Source: Diploptera punctata
Taxonomy: Eukaryota > Arthropoda > Insecta > Blattodea > Blaberidae
Reading direction: 5' to 3'
NCBI GenBank assembly: GCA_030220185.1
Contig: JASPKZ010007287.1
Coordinates: 132,501-196,500 of the forward strand
Length of the DNA stretch: 64,000 nucleotides
In this document: piece by piece, positions 10,498-22,282 of the stretch
How positions within the stretch are numbered: the stretch's first letter is position 1
How the letters are laid out: every line of letters begins with the position of its first letter
Notes under the pieces: model-generated
The model's input: only the letters and a program-made list of their open reading frames with translations
Database searches by the model: none
What the model was told of the DNA's origin: nothing
Program-made: the position numbers and the translations under genes

Positions 10498-13446
10498 CCT
10501 TCGTCTTCTTCTTCTTCTTCGGCTTTCCCCCACTTATAGGTTTGCCGTCTTCATTTTCCATGTATCTCTATCATTCCAATCTCCCTCTTCCAAATTCCTA
10601 TCCTCCATTATTGTTCTGACGTAGGTTTTCCATTTCCATCTTGGTCTGCCACGTTTATTTCTTCCAGGGGGTGACCATTGGTATATATTTTTTGGCCATC
10701 TTTCATTCTCCATTCTTTGTACATGGCCATACCATTTAAGCGTTTGATTTTCAATCCTCTTAACAACAGATGTGGTGACCTGCATTTCTCTCCAAAAGGA
10801 ATTCATTTCTTATTTTATCCTGTCTTGTTTTTTGGAGGCTTCTTCTAAAATAATCGAATTCAACTGTTCTAATTTTATTCTTTTGTAATTCCGTCAAAGA
10901 CCAAGTTTCGCTTCCATATGACAAAATATTCTGTATTATGCTCTTATAAATTTTCATTTTAGTTTCCTTTGTAATATTTTTGTTTCAGATTACTCCATGC
11001 AATGTCTTAGTTGCATTGTTTGCCATTGCAATTTTAGCCCGTACATCTCTCTCACAGGTACCTAAACTTGTAATTATGGACCCAAGATATTTAAAAAAAT
11101 TCACTTTTTTTATTTTCCCTGTTTCAAGTATGAGGTCATCCACATCCTTTCCCAAACACATATATTCTGTTTTCTGTAAATTTATATTCAGTCCCCATTT
11201 TTTTATATTCTTCCATTAATTTATTTATTATATATTTCATATCATCTTCATCCCCTGCAAAAATTATCTGATCATCTGCAAACAACAATGAATGCAGTAC
11301 TTTTCCTCCTATAGGAATACCCATTTCAGAACATTTTTATACCATAAGTTAAGAGCCTGGTCTAAATAAATGTTAAAAAGAATTGGTGACAAACTGCATC
11401 CCTGCGTAAGGCCTTTATTCACTGTGAATTCCTCTGTTAAATTATTCTGTATTTTTACTTTAGATTTTGTATTACTATAGATCCTCCTAACAATATTATT
11501 CCATTTATCACAGATATTCATATTTCTCATTGCCATCCATAACAATTGTCGAGGTACACTATCATATGCAATCTCTAAATCAATAAAGGTCATATGTAGT
11601 TGTTTATTTTTTGCTAGGATTTTCTCTTGTAATTGTCTAATACAGAAAATATTATCAATACATGATCTTCCACTCCGGAATCCACATTGTTCTTCTCTTA
11701 AGTTACCTTTTATCTCCTTAAGTTTAAAATTTATAATTTTACTAAAAATCCTAGCTGTTGAAGGTATAACGCTTATACCTCTGTAATTGGAACACAGTTT
11801 TTTATCACCTTTTTTTTAAAAATAGGAGTAATTTACGGTAAATTCCAGTCTTCTGGGATATCGTCTCCAATTTCAATTGTATTAAAAAGTTTTGTTAAAA
11901 ATATTACTAGAATATCTCCTCCATGTTTCAGGAGTTCCGTCTGAATACTTCCTGGCTCTGGTGCTCTTCCATTTTTTGCCTCTCAAAACTCTTTTAACTT
12001 CATCTTCTGTTATCGCTGGAGTGTCGAATTTATATTATACATCCGTATCTTGAAGTTGAAACTCATTTCTATTTTCTTGAAGTAAACCTTTATAATGTTG
12101 CATCCATTCTGATGGTCTTATCAACTGAATATTTATCTTCTTTCTTTCTGATTTCCTGATATTTTGTAAAGTTTTCCAAGCTTCTTTGGATCTAGCATAT
12201 CCAATCGAATGATCTATATTCGAGCATATATTATCCCAGTACCCATTTTTTTGTTCTTCTCACTTCCGCCTTTGTTTTATGTTTTGAAGTGATATATTCA
12301 TATCGAGATGTTGTTGAGTGATCTGATAACCATTTCATCCGTGCTTTCTTTTTTTCGTCTACTATTTTTTTAATATCTTCATTAAACCATTCATTATTTA
12401 TTTTTACTTCTAGATTTTCTCTCCCAAATGCTTCTAAAGCTGCTGAACTTTCCTTTAGTTTCCACTGCAGATTTATTTAAATTTAAATTAAGTTTTTGTT
12501 TTAATCTTGATTGAAAAAAGATTTTTTATACTCTCATCATAGAGTAAACTTACTTTATATCTTTGTTCATTCAAAGTGGTTGTATTTATTCTGTCTTCCG
12601 TTACTTCAATATTTTGTTTTTTCCTACTTGTTAATATGAATTTTCCCAAAAGCATATAATGATCACTTCCGCAATCTGGTTTTCTATACACTCTAACATC
12701 TTTCACTATCATATCACGTTTTTGTTTCACAATTATATAATCAATTATTGATTTGAGACTTTTTGTTGGCTGTTTCCATGTGTGTTTATGTATTTCCCGA
12801 TGTTGGAAGAAACTATTCATTATCATATAGCCATGTTGTTTACATAAACTTATCAATCTATCTCCATTGTCATTTTCCACTTTTTCCCCAAATGGTCCAA
12901 TCACTTCATCTTTCATTCTACTTCCTATTCGACTATTAAAATCTCCTGTTATTATTACTTCTTGGTGTTTTTTTATTTTGTCCAAAATTTCTGACAGTTT
13001 GTCAGAAAATTCATTTTTCTCTATAGTTCTTGCATCCTCATTTATGGCATGTACTCCTATTATTACAAGCTCTATCCAAAAACGTTTGAGATTTAACTTA
13101 ATAATTATTTCATCAATTTCTTCCCAAGACACTATATTTTTTACCAACTTATTTTCTATCAAAATGGATATACCTCTTTTTGCTCTACTAGTTTTTGGTA
13201 CTCCACTCCAGATATGTGTATAATTTCCTATTTTTTCCTGTCCTCTCCCTTTCTTTTTTGTTTCTGAGAGCACCATAATATCTGCATTCATTGCTGTAAT
13301 CTCATCTATTACTTCTTGTTCTTTAGTATTCAAGCCTTGAACATTCCATGTGCCAATAGCAAAGGTCCGTTTTAGTAGCTTAAGTCTGTCATATTTAAAT
13401 CCGTCCGGCTGACATATTTTACTGAAGTACGTAGCGATATACTTTT
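10498..13446 (-). mobile_element. LINE family B (RTE-like), nested in family A copy 1
   Basis: A 2.9-kb LINE with a (GAA)n tail at 10501-10520 on its 3' side. From 5' to 3' on the minus strand it has an endonuclease frame, a broken RT region, a thumb/connection region and a C-terminal SRRKWYGHVQRM-type module. Its insertion point is marked by family A sequence on each side (TTTGGTCCAAAA on the left, CCTAAGACCTTTATTCTCAA on the right). A TSD around TTTGTCCT/TTTTTCCT is plausible but not exact. Confidence 0.85.
10534..12450 (-). pseudogene. LINE family B reverse transcriptase region, broken
   Basis: Pieces of one RT lie in order on the minus strand, separated by frameshifts. LEIAYDSVPRQLLW and NKGLTQGCSLSPILFNIYLD (RT domain 4) are in 11309-11593. 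SLLFADDQIIFAGDEDD, with the catalytic FADD, is in 11136-11324. SIIQNILSYGSETWSL is in 10760-10957. The terminal piece at 10534-10806 has TLKWYGHVQRMENERWPK and RGRPRWKWK. Upstream to about 12450 the RT N-terminal region is still present but interrupted. It cannot encode an active enzyme as it stands. Confidence 0.8.
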
Positions 13447-13468
13447 TTCCTAAGACCTTTATTCTCAA
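12488..13468 (-). pseudogene. LINE family B AP-type endonuclease frame
   Basis: A 326-codon open frame with the exonuclease-endonuclease-phosphatase fold of non-LTR elements. Visible: FAIGTWNVQGLN (start of the fold, Asn), VLSETKKKG (catalytic Glu), VIITGDFNSRIG (Asp/Asn), SIIDYIIV and GSDHYMLLG (terminal Asp-His). It resembles the craniofacial-development-protein-2-like endonucleases of RTE elements. The first codons lie in flanking family A sequence, so the open frame is chimeric and the true family B start lies at or after about 13446. The frame ends before the RT, with frameshifts beyond. In an active element it would nick target DNA to prime reverse transcription. Confidence 0.85.
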
Positions 13469-13755
13469 ATACTCGTAATCTCCTTTCCTGCCTTAAAGTA
13501 AGAGTCCATGTTTCGCATCCGTATAATATAACTCGTAGAAGAATAGTTTTATATATTTTCAGTTTAACGTTTTTTGAAAGGAGTTGGGAAGTCAAGAGTC
13601 TCTATAATGCATAATAACATGCATTTCCAGAATTGAGCCTATGTTTAATTTCCTTGTGCATCTCATTCCTGTTTGTGATTATTGTTCCTAGGTATTTGAA
13701 TTCAGCCACTTCCTTAAAATTCCCCTCATTTTTCATTAGTTGTCCATTTCCATTA

Positions 13756-14065
13756 GTAAAGTAAAAGTAAAGTGATCCCACAACAGGCCCGGAGGCCCTT
13801 GGGGTAGTGGGGGGTTAAGGCTCCCACTTTTTCTAGACAATCGGCACTTTATGTCAGCCGGGTTGTCAGCCCTGCGTGACGGCCGCCTTTACCCCCAGAA
13901 CAAGCGTCTGGTACTCATTTCCGTTAGAGGCTGAGTCGACCCCAGGGTCATAGTGCCGCCAGAGGGTTTGGGTCAGTTTAAAAGTCCTGACCCCACCGGG
14001 ACTTGAACCCTCGACCCTCCGGCTTGTAGCTCAGTGCCTTAACCACTATGCTACGGCGTACCCCA
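13756..14065 (-). mobile_element. tRNA-derived SINE with 14-bp TSD, inside LINE A
   Basis: The direct repeat GTCCATTTCCATTA lies at 13742-13755 and 14066-14079, and joining the flanks restores the family A sequence. On the minus strand the head reads GGTACGCCGTAGCATAGTGG (A box AGCATAGTGGTTAAGGC), then GGGTTCAAGTCCC (B box) about 35 bases on. The body is GC-rich and the tail is TTTACTTTTACTTTAC. A clean full-length copy, younger than its host LINE. Confidence 0.92.
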
Positions 14066-15560
14066 GTCCATTTCCATTATATAATGTATTTTTATGTGTG
14101 ACCATATATTTAGTTTTATTGATATTTATTTCCAGTCTCATTTTCTTAGTGTTACTCAGTATTGTGTGCGTGTTGGCCTTTAGTATCTCCTCGCTATCGG
14201 CCAGTAGTACTACATCATCAGCATAAACTGCAGCTTATTAATACTATTGAGTTGTAGGACTTCTTCATCCTGCTCTAGTACAAAATTAAATAGTAGAGGA
14301 GATAGTGCACCTCCTTGCTTCAACCCATTCTGGATTTCAAAAGTGTCCGAAAACTGTTTGCCTGCACGCACCCTACTCTTTGTGCCATTTAGACACATTC
14401 GTATAAGTCTAACTTTTTAGGAATTCCGAACTCTAGCAGGATACTTTATAACTTCTCCCTCTTAATTGAATCGTATGCCTTTTGGAAGTCGACGTATAGT
14501 TGGTGTACAGTACCATTGTATTCCCTTTTATTTTCTAAAATCTGTCTTAAGCTAAAAATCTGATCCGTTGTAGACCTGTTTCTTCTAAATCCCCATTGAT
14601 CATCTCCTAGAATCTCATCGATATAAGGAGTAAGTCTGCTTACTAATATATTTGTTAGAATTTTGTACGAAGTTGAAAGTAATGAGATGCCCCTATAGTT
14701 GTTGCAATCAGTTTTATCTCCTTTCTTATAAATTGGTATGATAATTGATTATTTCCATTCATCTGGAAGAGCTTCTTTATCCCAAATCATATTAAGCAAC
14801 TGGTTATCTTGTCCATCAATTTTTCTCCTCCTGATTTTATCAGTTCTGCTGGGATCTCATCTGAACCTGATGCTTTATACAGCTTCAATTTTTCTGTCGC
14901 CATTTCAACCTCTAATGCACTTGGTTCTACGATTAACATTTCTGCTGTCTGAAAATTATGTTGTATGTAAATTTAATAATTGATTAAAGTAACTTTTCCA
15001 TCTATTTGATATACTCCTGGAATCTGCAATCAGATCCCCATTTTCATTCCTAATTATGTTTGTTCTAGCCTGAAGCCCTTTCTTCTGTATCCTGGTTCCC
15101 TGATATAATTCTCTAATGTTCCTATTTTTGGCATTCATTTCAAGTTCATTAATCTTCTCTCTCAGATATTCCCTCTTTTTACTTTTTAGTAACCTTGTGG
15201 TTTCCCGTCTAACACTACCCAATTGCTCCAAATTTTCCTAATTTTGGCTTGTGTAACCACTTAATTTTTGCTTGCTTTTTTTTTTCTTTACAATGTCGGC
15301 ACATTCCTCATCAAACCATTTCTTGTTTTGCCTCTTTTTTAAGTGACCAATATTTTATGATGCTGACAATTTAATATTATCTCTTATATACTCTCATTCT
15401 TTATTTACATCAGTTTCTTCTTCGTTTGCCATATTGTCATCTGAAGATTTCAGTACTTCAAATCTATTAGCAATTTTAATTTGGTACTCTTGCTGCATTT
15501 CATCATTTTTCAAGTTTTTTAAGTCAAATTTTTCAGAATCGTCTTTAGCGTTTGTTCCTC

Positions 15561-16419
15561 TCAAAAGCGATAGCCGTTGTCTGATTTCACCCTGACCAGG
15601 CGATGATCCGAATTGCAGTTTGTCCCTCTAACTGATCTAACATCGATGATGCTACTGTGCCAGCGTTTGTCCACTAATACGTGATCTATCTGGTTTCGAG
15701 TTTTGCCATCTGGAGACGTCCAGGTGTATTTATGAATATCCTTATGCTGAAATGTTGTGCTCTTAACAAGGAGATTCTTAGATGTGGCAAAGGTGACTAA
15801 TCGAACCCCATTGTCGTTACTATCTTCATGAAGACTGAATTTGCCTATTGTTGGTTTGAATATATCTTGCCGTCCCACTTTTGCATTAAAATCACCCAAG
15901 ACAATTTTCATATGATATCGTGAAAGGCTATAAAATACGCATTCTAATTCTTCATAGAACTCATCCTTGATCTTGTCATCTTTATCTTCTGTGGGAGCAT
16001 GTACATTTACGATTACAAAATCATGGCCGTTTATCCTTTAGAATTATGTATGATATCCTATCACTGACAAATTTAATATCTCGGATAGCGGATAAGATCC
16101 TCCTTCGGACTAGAAAACCCGTTCCAAATTCAGGTCTTTCTGCACCCCGGTAGTATAATGCAAAGCTTCCTGCTTCCTGACTACCTTCTCCTGGCCATCT
16201 AACTTCCTGTAATGCGACTGTATCCAAGGATGATTTATCTAATTCATGGGTTAATACCTCTAGCGCCCCGCTATTGTATAAAGTCCTAACATTCCATGTT
16301 CCTAGGAACATGTCCCTATGTTTGAGCCTATGACATGGGTTCCCTGAAGTAGTCCCCGCTCGGAGAACCGAATGGGTGACTATTTGACCTCCGGAAAATT
16401 TTACCCCAGTTGAACCCAT
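15561..16419 (-). pseudogene. LINE family A copy 1 endonuclease, broken
   Basis: Two frames of one endonuclease. 16021-16419 holds FLGTWNVRTLYNSGALE and VALQEVRWPGEG (catalytic Glu). 15561-15911 holds MKIVLGDFNAKVGRQD, HKYTWTSPDG, QIDHVLVDKRW and NSDHRLV (terminal Asp-His). The two are separated by a stop or frameshift near 15,950-16,020. It is close in sequence to the intact frame at 41957-42784, and the differences document decay. Confidence 0.82.
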
Positions 16420-16639
16420 GTCCGCATTTCTTGACGGTTGTATTTTTACGGTGAAAGATCGTCACTCTTTCGACCAAGGTACTTTTTTCGTCTGGCTTAT
16501 CACCTTCGACCAGTCCGGCATGGGTAACCCTATTGGCAGCAATGCTACCGCCGGCATAGCTCTCTGGATCATTTAAGCACGCAAGCCATTCCACCACGAC
16601 AAGGTAAAGATACCATGGAGGGAACGTGTAGGCATTATG

Positions 16640-17270
16640 AAAATTAAGCGACGTTATTAAAAAAAAGTCCTGACCAAGTTCAAATCTGGGGCCGTTTCAT
16701 CGCAAGAGAGCATCTTGCCGACTGCTTCACTGAAGCGAATGATACAAAATACTGCATGAAGTAAGACTGAAGCCGCCCGATTTGAACTCAAAGGAGACAG
16801 CACACGTAACAACTTACTGGTGTGAATCACTCTTCAAAACTTTAAACTTTCCATCATGAAGAGTTGCGCCATCAATTTTTTCAAAGGCTGTACAAATTTT
16901 CACGAAGGACTTTCGGACACTTAAGATTTTGAACAAACGAACATTTACGTTTTTATTTATATAGATAGATTTATCTTTGAAATGTTCATGTTTAAAAAAA
17001 ATATATTGTCACAAAACATAATTAACTCATACATTTTATTGCACATAACTGTTTAAAATAATTCCGTGTTTTGATTCTTATACTGACAAGAGACGAGCAA
17101 TAATTATTGTATAAGATTATCAATTGCTTACTGCAATGGCGACCATGATTGAAAGTACAACTTCCTACATTTCGGGATTGCCAAACTAAATAACTCTACT
17201 GTTATAAAATAACTATACTGTAATATTATATATTACAAACACGCGTGTGGGAAGTAAAACCACTGGCCTC
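16640..17270. other. No feature recognised
   Basis: AT-rich, apart from a GC-richer stretch near 16,670-16,810 that I cannot assign. Confidence 0.5.
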
Positions 17271-17284
17271 TACGTATACTACAT

Positions 17285-17615
17285 CCATCCATAGTAATTC
17301 TGCCCGAAGGCAGGTCCTTCACTGCAATCATAGCATTTTCATTCTATGCTTGCAGCTTTACTAGGGAATTGTAGGTGTGGTAGCTTCCCGTTACTTTCCA
17401 CACCGGTGAAGGATGATGATGATGATGATAATGATAAGGATGATGGCCATATGATTTCGGGGACCGTTTAGGCCTTAGTTTACCTGACATTTGTCTTACA
17501 GGCGAGGAAAAACCCCGATAAAAACCTCACCGAGAAAAACTGCCCCGACCGGGGATCGAACCCGGGCCCGCTGCGTGACAAGGCAGTACGCTACCTCGAG
17601 ATTACAGCGGTGGAC
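17285..17615 (-). mobile_element. SINE family S, copy 1, with TSD
   Basis: The TSD ACGTATACTACAT lies at 17272-17284 and 17616-17628. On the minus strand: GTCCACCGCTGTAATCTCGA head, A-box-like GGTAGCGTACTGCCTTGTCA, B box GGGTTCGATCCCC, a body with GGGGTTTTTCCTCGCCTGTA and ACGGTCCCCGAAATCATATG, a variable (ATC)n stretch, and a terminal CTATGGATGGATG tail. Confidence 0.92.
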
Positions 17616-17727
17616 ACGTATACTACATATACTGTATTTACAAAAAATATCCAAAAGACAGTGTGAATATACATTATACGATACAAATCACTGCATTTTA
17701 AATGAACTGAACTTTATTTGAAACAAT

Positions 17728-18050
17728 CCATCCATCCATAGTAATTCTGCCCGAGGGCAGGTCTTTCACTGCAATCATAGCATTTTCATGCTATGCTTTG
17801 CAGCTTTACTAGGGAATTGTAGGTGTGGCAGCTTCCCGTTGCTTTCCACACCGGGGAAGGAAGATGATGATAATGATGGCCGGATGATTTTCGGAGACCA
17901 TTGGGCCCTAAGCTTCCTAACATTTGTCTTACATGTGAGGAAAGACACCGAAAAAAACCTCACCCAGGAGCCTGTCCCGAGCGGGAATCGAACCCAGGCC
18001 AGCTGCGTGACAAGGCAGCACGATACTTCGAGACCGCAGCGGTGGACTTT
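17728..18050 (-). mobile_element. SINE family S, copy 2, with TSD
   Basis: The TSD TTTGAAACAAT lies at 17717-17727 and 18051-18061. Same head, B box (GGTTCGATTCCCG on the minus strand) and GGATGGATG tail as copy 1, with a shorter ATC stretch. Confidence 0.92.
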
Positions 18051-18244
18051 TTTGAAACAATATAAAACAATAAATACGTACTTAACGTCATTTTATCACT
18101 AAATTGATCTCACGACCTCCTGTTTCAAACTAATAAACATTGCCCACACTTTTAATGTTAGTCAATTGTTTGTAATGAACGCAAATATTTCCAAAAAAAT
18201 TGTTTTACTATTATTTGTTATTTTGAAAACACCATAGATGAAAA

Positions 18245-18471
18245 CCCCGATGATATGATGGTGATGATGATGGTGAGAGTGGTGCGCCAGGAGAGTCCTT
18301 AATTCTAAGCTTAATCTAAGATGAATATGATGATGATTGCGATGTCCATATGATGTTCGGGGACCGTTTGGGCCTTGAATTTTTCTGACATTTGTCTTAC
18401 AGGTGAAGAAAAACCCCGATAAATGCCTCACCCAGGAAACTGTCGAACCCGGGCCCGCTGAGTGACTGCGG
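18245..18471 (-). mobile_element. SINE family S, copy 3, truncated variant
   Basis: Shares the GGGACCGTTTGGGCC and CATTTGTCTTACAGGTGAAG body and the CGAACCCGGGCCCGCTG B-box side, but the B box is partly deleted. The 3' part is a different module with GTGGTGCGCCAGGAGAGTCC, as in the copy at 46.1 kb. A second subfamily of the same SINE. Confidence 0.8.
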
Positions 18472-18636
18472 TTTATTGGAAAATCTAGCGCTCCATAAGG
18501 ATAAATTGGATATTCTCTTATAACAATTACTAATACATTTGTTCTATTGTAAATATGGCGATTTTAAATTAATATTACCTCAACTTCTCATTCAATTCCC
18601 AAGGTATTTCTCGCTTGTTTAATAAATCAACATATA

Positions 18637-18991
18637 CATCCATCCATAGTAATTCTGCCCGAAAGCAGGTCCTTCACTGCAATCATAGCATTTTCATGCT
18701 ATACTTGCAGCTTTACTAGGGAATTCTAGGTGTGGTAGCTTCCCGTTGCTTTCCACACCGATGAAGGGTGATGATAATGATAAGGATGATAATGATAAGG
18801 ATGATGGATGATGATGATGGCCATATGATTTTGGGGACCGTTTGGGCCTTAAAGTTTTCCTGACATTTGTCTTACAGTCGAGGAAAAATCCCGATAAAAA
18901 TCTCACCCAGAAAAACTGCCCCGACCGGGGATCAAACCCGGGCCCGCTGCGTAACAAGGCAGCACGCTACCTCGAGACTACAGCGGTGGAC
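18637..18991 (-). mobile_element. SINE family S, copy 4, with TSD
   Basis: The TSD CAACATATA lies at 18628-18636 and 18992-19000. Full head, B box with one change (GGTTTGATCCCCG on the minus strand), body and GGATGGATG tail. The ATC stretch is the longest of the copies, about 50 bases. Confidence 0.9.
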
Positions 18992-18995
18992 CAAC

Positions 18996-19018
18996 ATATA
19001 TATATATATATATATATA
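18996..19018. repeat. (TA)n microsatellite
   Basis: About 11 TA units directly after the SINE. A shorter TA run lies at about 19460-19470. Confidence 0.95.
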
Positions 19019-19019
19019 T

Positions 19020-19710
19020 CTAATGTAATTATTCACATACTTCTACAACAATTTGTGAGCCTTTTGGTTCTTTATTTCAATTTATTTAGACAGTTCTGGG
19101 ATAAAATTCCCAAACCTACGTAGATGATATAATTATACCTCTACATTTAATATTTGTCCAAGAAAAACAGACTACATTATGACAAGGTAAAATTTCCTTC
19201 TTCAATATATCTATTGTTACAAGAAAGGACACTGCCAACAAGTATATTTCTGAAACAATTGTTTTAAGCCAAACAGTTCAATTTTCATTTTTTTCCTTTT
19301 GTTGTCATCATGGAAACAATATAAGAATGTATCCATGGTTTTCCTTCAGACTTTACTTTTGTAGCGTACAGATCATGTTATCTAAATGAAATTATAAAAT
19401 TAATGCAAACAATGAACAGTGTACTGACCATCATAGTCACATTCTTCAACAGATTTTATATATATATATATGATTTTAGAAATAAATGAAAAGTTAAGAA
19501 GAAACACATCGATGCTGAGTTGAAAAATTAACTAATTTGGATCTCAAATGACAATTCTGATAGGGAAAAACTGCAGGAAATCTAGCGGTAAGAAAATTCA
19601 AACATAAAGGTTTGTAGTCTGGACAAAGTCAGCATTTAAGTAACAAATTGTATACAATACTCCAGAAATATTGATTTTTAAAATGGCAGCGAAATCCTCT
19701 TACAAGTCAC
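19020..19710. other. No feature recognised
   Basis: Unassigned AT-rich sequence between the SINE cluster and the satellite array. Confidence 0.5.
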
Positions 19711-21377
19711 GGTGCAGGTACGATTTTTGATATTTTAATATTTTAATACTGTGATTTTATAAATATTTTAATTCGATTCAAGCAGCAATAACAAGATTTG
19801 AACGCGATTTTTGTATCTTGATATTGTTATTTTATGTGTTAATTATTTTAATACAAAACGAAACAGATATGACCAGAATACGAATGTGCTCTAATATGTT
19901 GATAATGTGATTTTATAATTTAATACGTATTTTAATACTGAAGCAAGTAGCAAGAAGAGTATTCGAATGTGATTTTATAATAATGGGATGTTATGTTATA
20001 ATTCTGTAATTATTTTAGTACAGAACGATGCAGCAATAACTTGATTTGAACGGGTTTTTATTATTTCGTGGAGTGATTTTGTAATAATTGTATTATAGAA
20101 CCATGTTGGAATAACATGACTTGACCGCGTTTTTATAATATTGTAAAATTGGGATTATAAAATTTGTAGTTATTTTAATATAGAACCAAGAAGCAATAGC
20201 GAGATTTGAGAACGATTTTCTAATAACGTAATATTATTTTATAATTTAGTAAGTTAAATATTTTAATACAGAAAGATGTAACAGTAACCGGATATAAACG
20301 CGTTTTTATATTATTGTAATATTGTCACTGCTATAATTTTCTAATGAATTAAAATATAACCAAGAACCAAGCAGCAATAACCGGATTTGAACGCGTTATT
20401 ATGTTATTGTAATATTGTCACTGTATAATTTTGTAATAATTTAAAATATAACCAAGCAGCAACAACCGGATTTGAACGCGTTTTATATCGTCATATTACT
20501 TGTTAATTTTTTTAATAACTTAATGAAAACGAAGCAGAATAACTGAATCTGAACCCATTTTTATAACATCGTGATACTATGATTTTATAATTATTTTATA
20601 TTAGAACCAAGTAGCAATAATTGTATTTGAACGCTTTTTTATAATATCTTTATACTACGACTATATAATTATCTTATCTATTTTAATAAAGAACCAAGTA
20701 GCTTTATTTAACCGGTATTGGAACGCGTTTAAATATTAGCCTATTGTGATATTGTGATTTTATAATTATTTCAGAAGGTTCTAGAGATCTAAGTGACAAT
20801 AACAGGCATTGAACAAGAATTTATGGTTTCGTGATTTTGTGAATTTATTAATTATTTTACTTATTGTAATGTAGAACCAAGAGGAATAACTGGAATCGAA
20901 CGGGTTCTTAAAATAACGCGATACCGTGATTTTATATTTTTTATTCATTTTAACAGAGACGTAAGTAGCAATAACAGAAATTGACGTGATTTTATGGTAC
21001 CATGATTTTATGATTTTTACTTATTATTTTGCTTACTTTAATATAGAATCAAACAGCAATACCAGGATATGAAGGTGTTTGTAAAATATCGTCATTCCAT
21101 GACTTTTTATTATATTAATATAGAATCAAGTAGCAATAACATATTAAAAGCGATTTTATGATTTACCTAATTATTTTACTTATCTAATTTAAAACCAAAC
21201 AGCATTAACCCGATTTGAACGAGTTTTTTTATAATAACGTCATAATCTTATTTTATAATACAGTATTACTTTCATTATTGTAATACAGAACCAAGAAGAA
21301 ATAATAAAATTTAAATGCGTTTTTGATATCGTAATATTGTTGTACTATATTTTTAATACATCGCGAAGCACCAATAA

Positions 21378-21540
21378 TCATCATCATCATCAATTTTGGC
21401 ATAACAACTCGGGTCGAGTCATAGCCTCTCCAAGCATTCTCCTCCAGACATCTCTATTCCTGGCGACTGTCTCCATGGTTTCATCAATCCGGCTTTATTA
21501 ACTTTGGGGTTCTCAATATACCTTTCGTATTTATATTAAC
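21378..21540 (-). mobile_element. LINE 3' tail fragment inside the satellite
   Basis: Non-satellite sequence starting with (ATC)n. On the minus strand it reads RNRDVWRRMLGEAMTRPELL, the pattern of a LINE C-terminal end, followed by a (GAT)n tail. About 160 bases, inserted in a diverged part of the array. Confidence 0.65.
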
Positions 21541-22176
21541 AGAGAACGAAGAAGCAAGAACCGGATTTGAATGCGTTTATAAAATATTGGTATATTGCGA
21601 TATTATAATTTTCGTACTTATATTAATACAGAATGAAGCAGCAAGAACCAGATTTGAATGCGTTTTTATAATTTCGTTATATATTTGATATTATAATTTT
21701 CGTATTTACTTTAATAGAGAACGAAGAAGCAAGAATCGGATTTCAATGCGTTTTTATAAGATCGTTATATTGTGATATTATAATTTTCGTATTTATTTTA
21801 ATAGAGAACGAAGCAGCAAGGTCCTGGGATCAATGCTTTTTTAAAATATCGTCAGATTGTATATTATAATTTTCTTATTTATTTTAATAGAGGACGAAAC
21901 AGAAAGAACAGGATTTGAATGCGTTTTTATAATATCCTTATATTGTGATATTATAATTTTCGTATTTATTTCAATAGAGAACGAAGCAGCAACAGCCAGT
22001 TTTGAATGCGTTTTAAAAATATCATTATATTGTGATATTATATTTTTTATTTATTTTAATAGAGAACGAACCAGCAAAAACGTGACTTGAATGCGTTTTT
22101 GAAATAGCATTATATTGTGATATAATAACTTACTTATTTTAATAGAGAACGAAGCAGCAAGAAACGAATTTGAATG

Positions 22177-22282
22177 TGATCCCTATTAGGTTCGTCTTCC
22201 GGGCATATAGGCCGTGGTCCAGTCGTTCTTCTACGACTGGACCACGGCCTATATGCCCGGAAGACGAACCTAATAGGGATCA
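22177..22282. repeat. Perfect 50-bp inverted repeat with 6-nt loop
   Basis: Arms 22177-22226 and 22233-22282 are perfectly complementary around TCTTCT. The sequence is GC-rich (for example GGGCATATAGGCCGTGGTCC) and foreign to the AT-rich satellite. It belongs to a ~136-base insertion flanked by GAATTTGAATGTG at 22166-22178 and 22315-22327, which fits a 13-bp target duplication although that sequence is also part of the satellite unit. Confidence 0.93.

Larger units (their letters stand above)
10111..16636 (-). mobile_element. LINE family A copy 1 (RTE-like), with nested insertions and TSD
   Basis: The composite is bounded by a 14-bp direct repeat, AACGTGTAGGCATT, at 10111-10124 and 16623-16636. 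The minus-strand 3' end carries an (AGTG)n tail, seen as CACTCACTCACT at 10125. Family A sequence runs 10125-10497, stops, and resumes at about 13446 at the matching point of the family, so the LINE between is a later insertion. A SINE at 13756-14065 is another. Without these the element is about 3.2 kb and reaches a 5' leader at 16.3-16.62 kb that copy 2 lacks. RT fragments (14210-14398, 14956-15231) and endonuclease fragments (15561-15911, 16021-16419) are broken by stops and frameshifts. Confidence 0.88.

Noticed and set aside
12867..13223. 118-codon plus-strand frame
   Set aside because: Antisense of the family B endonuclease; no homology of its own.
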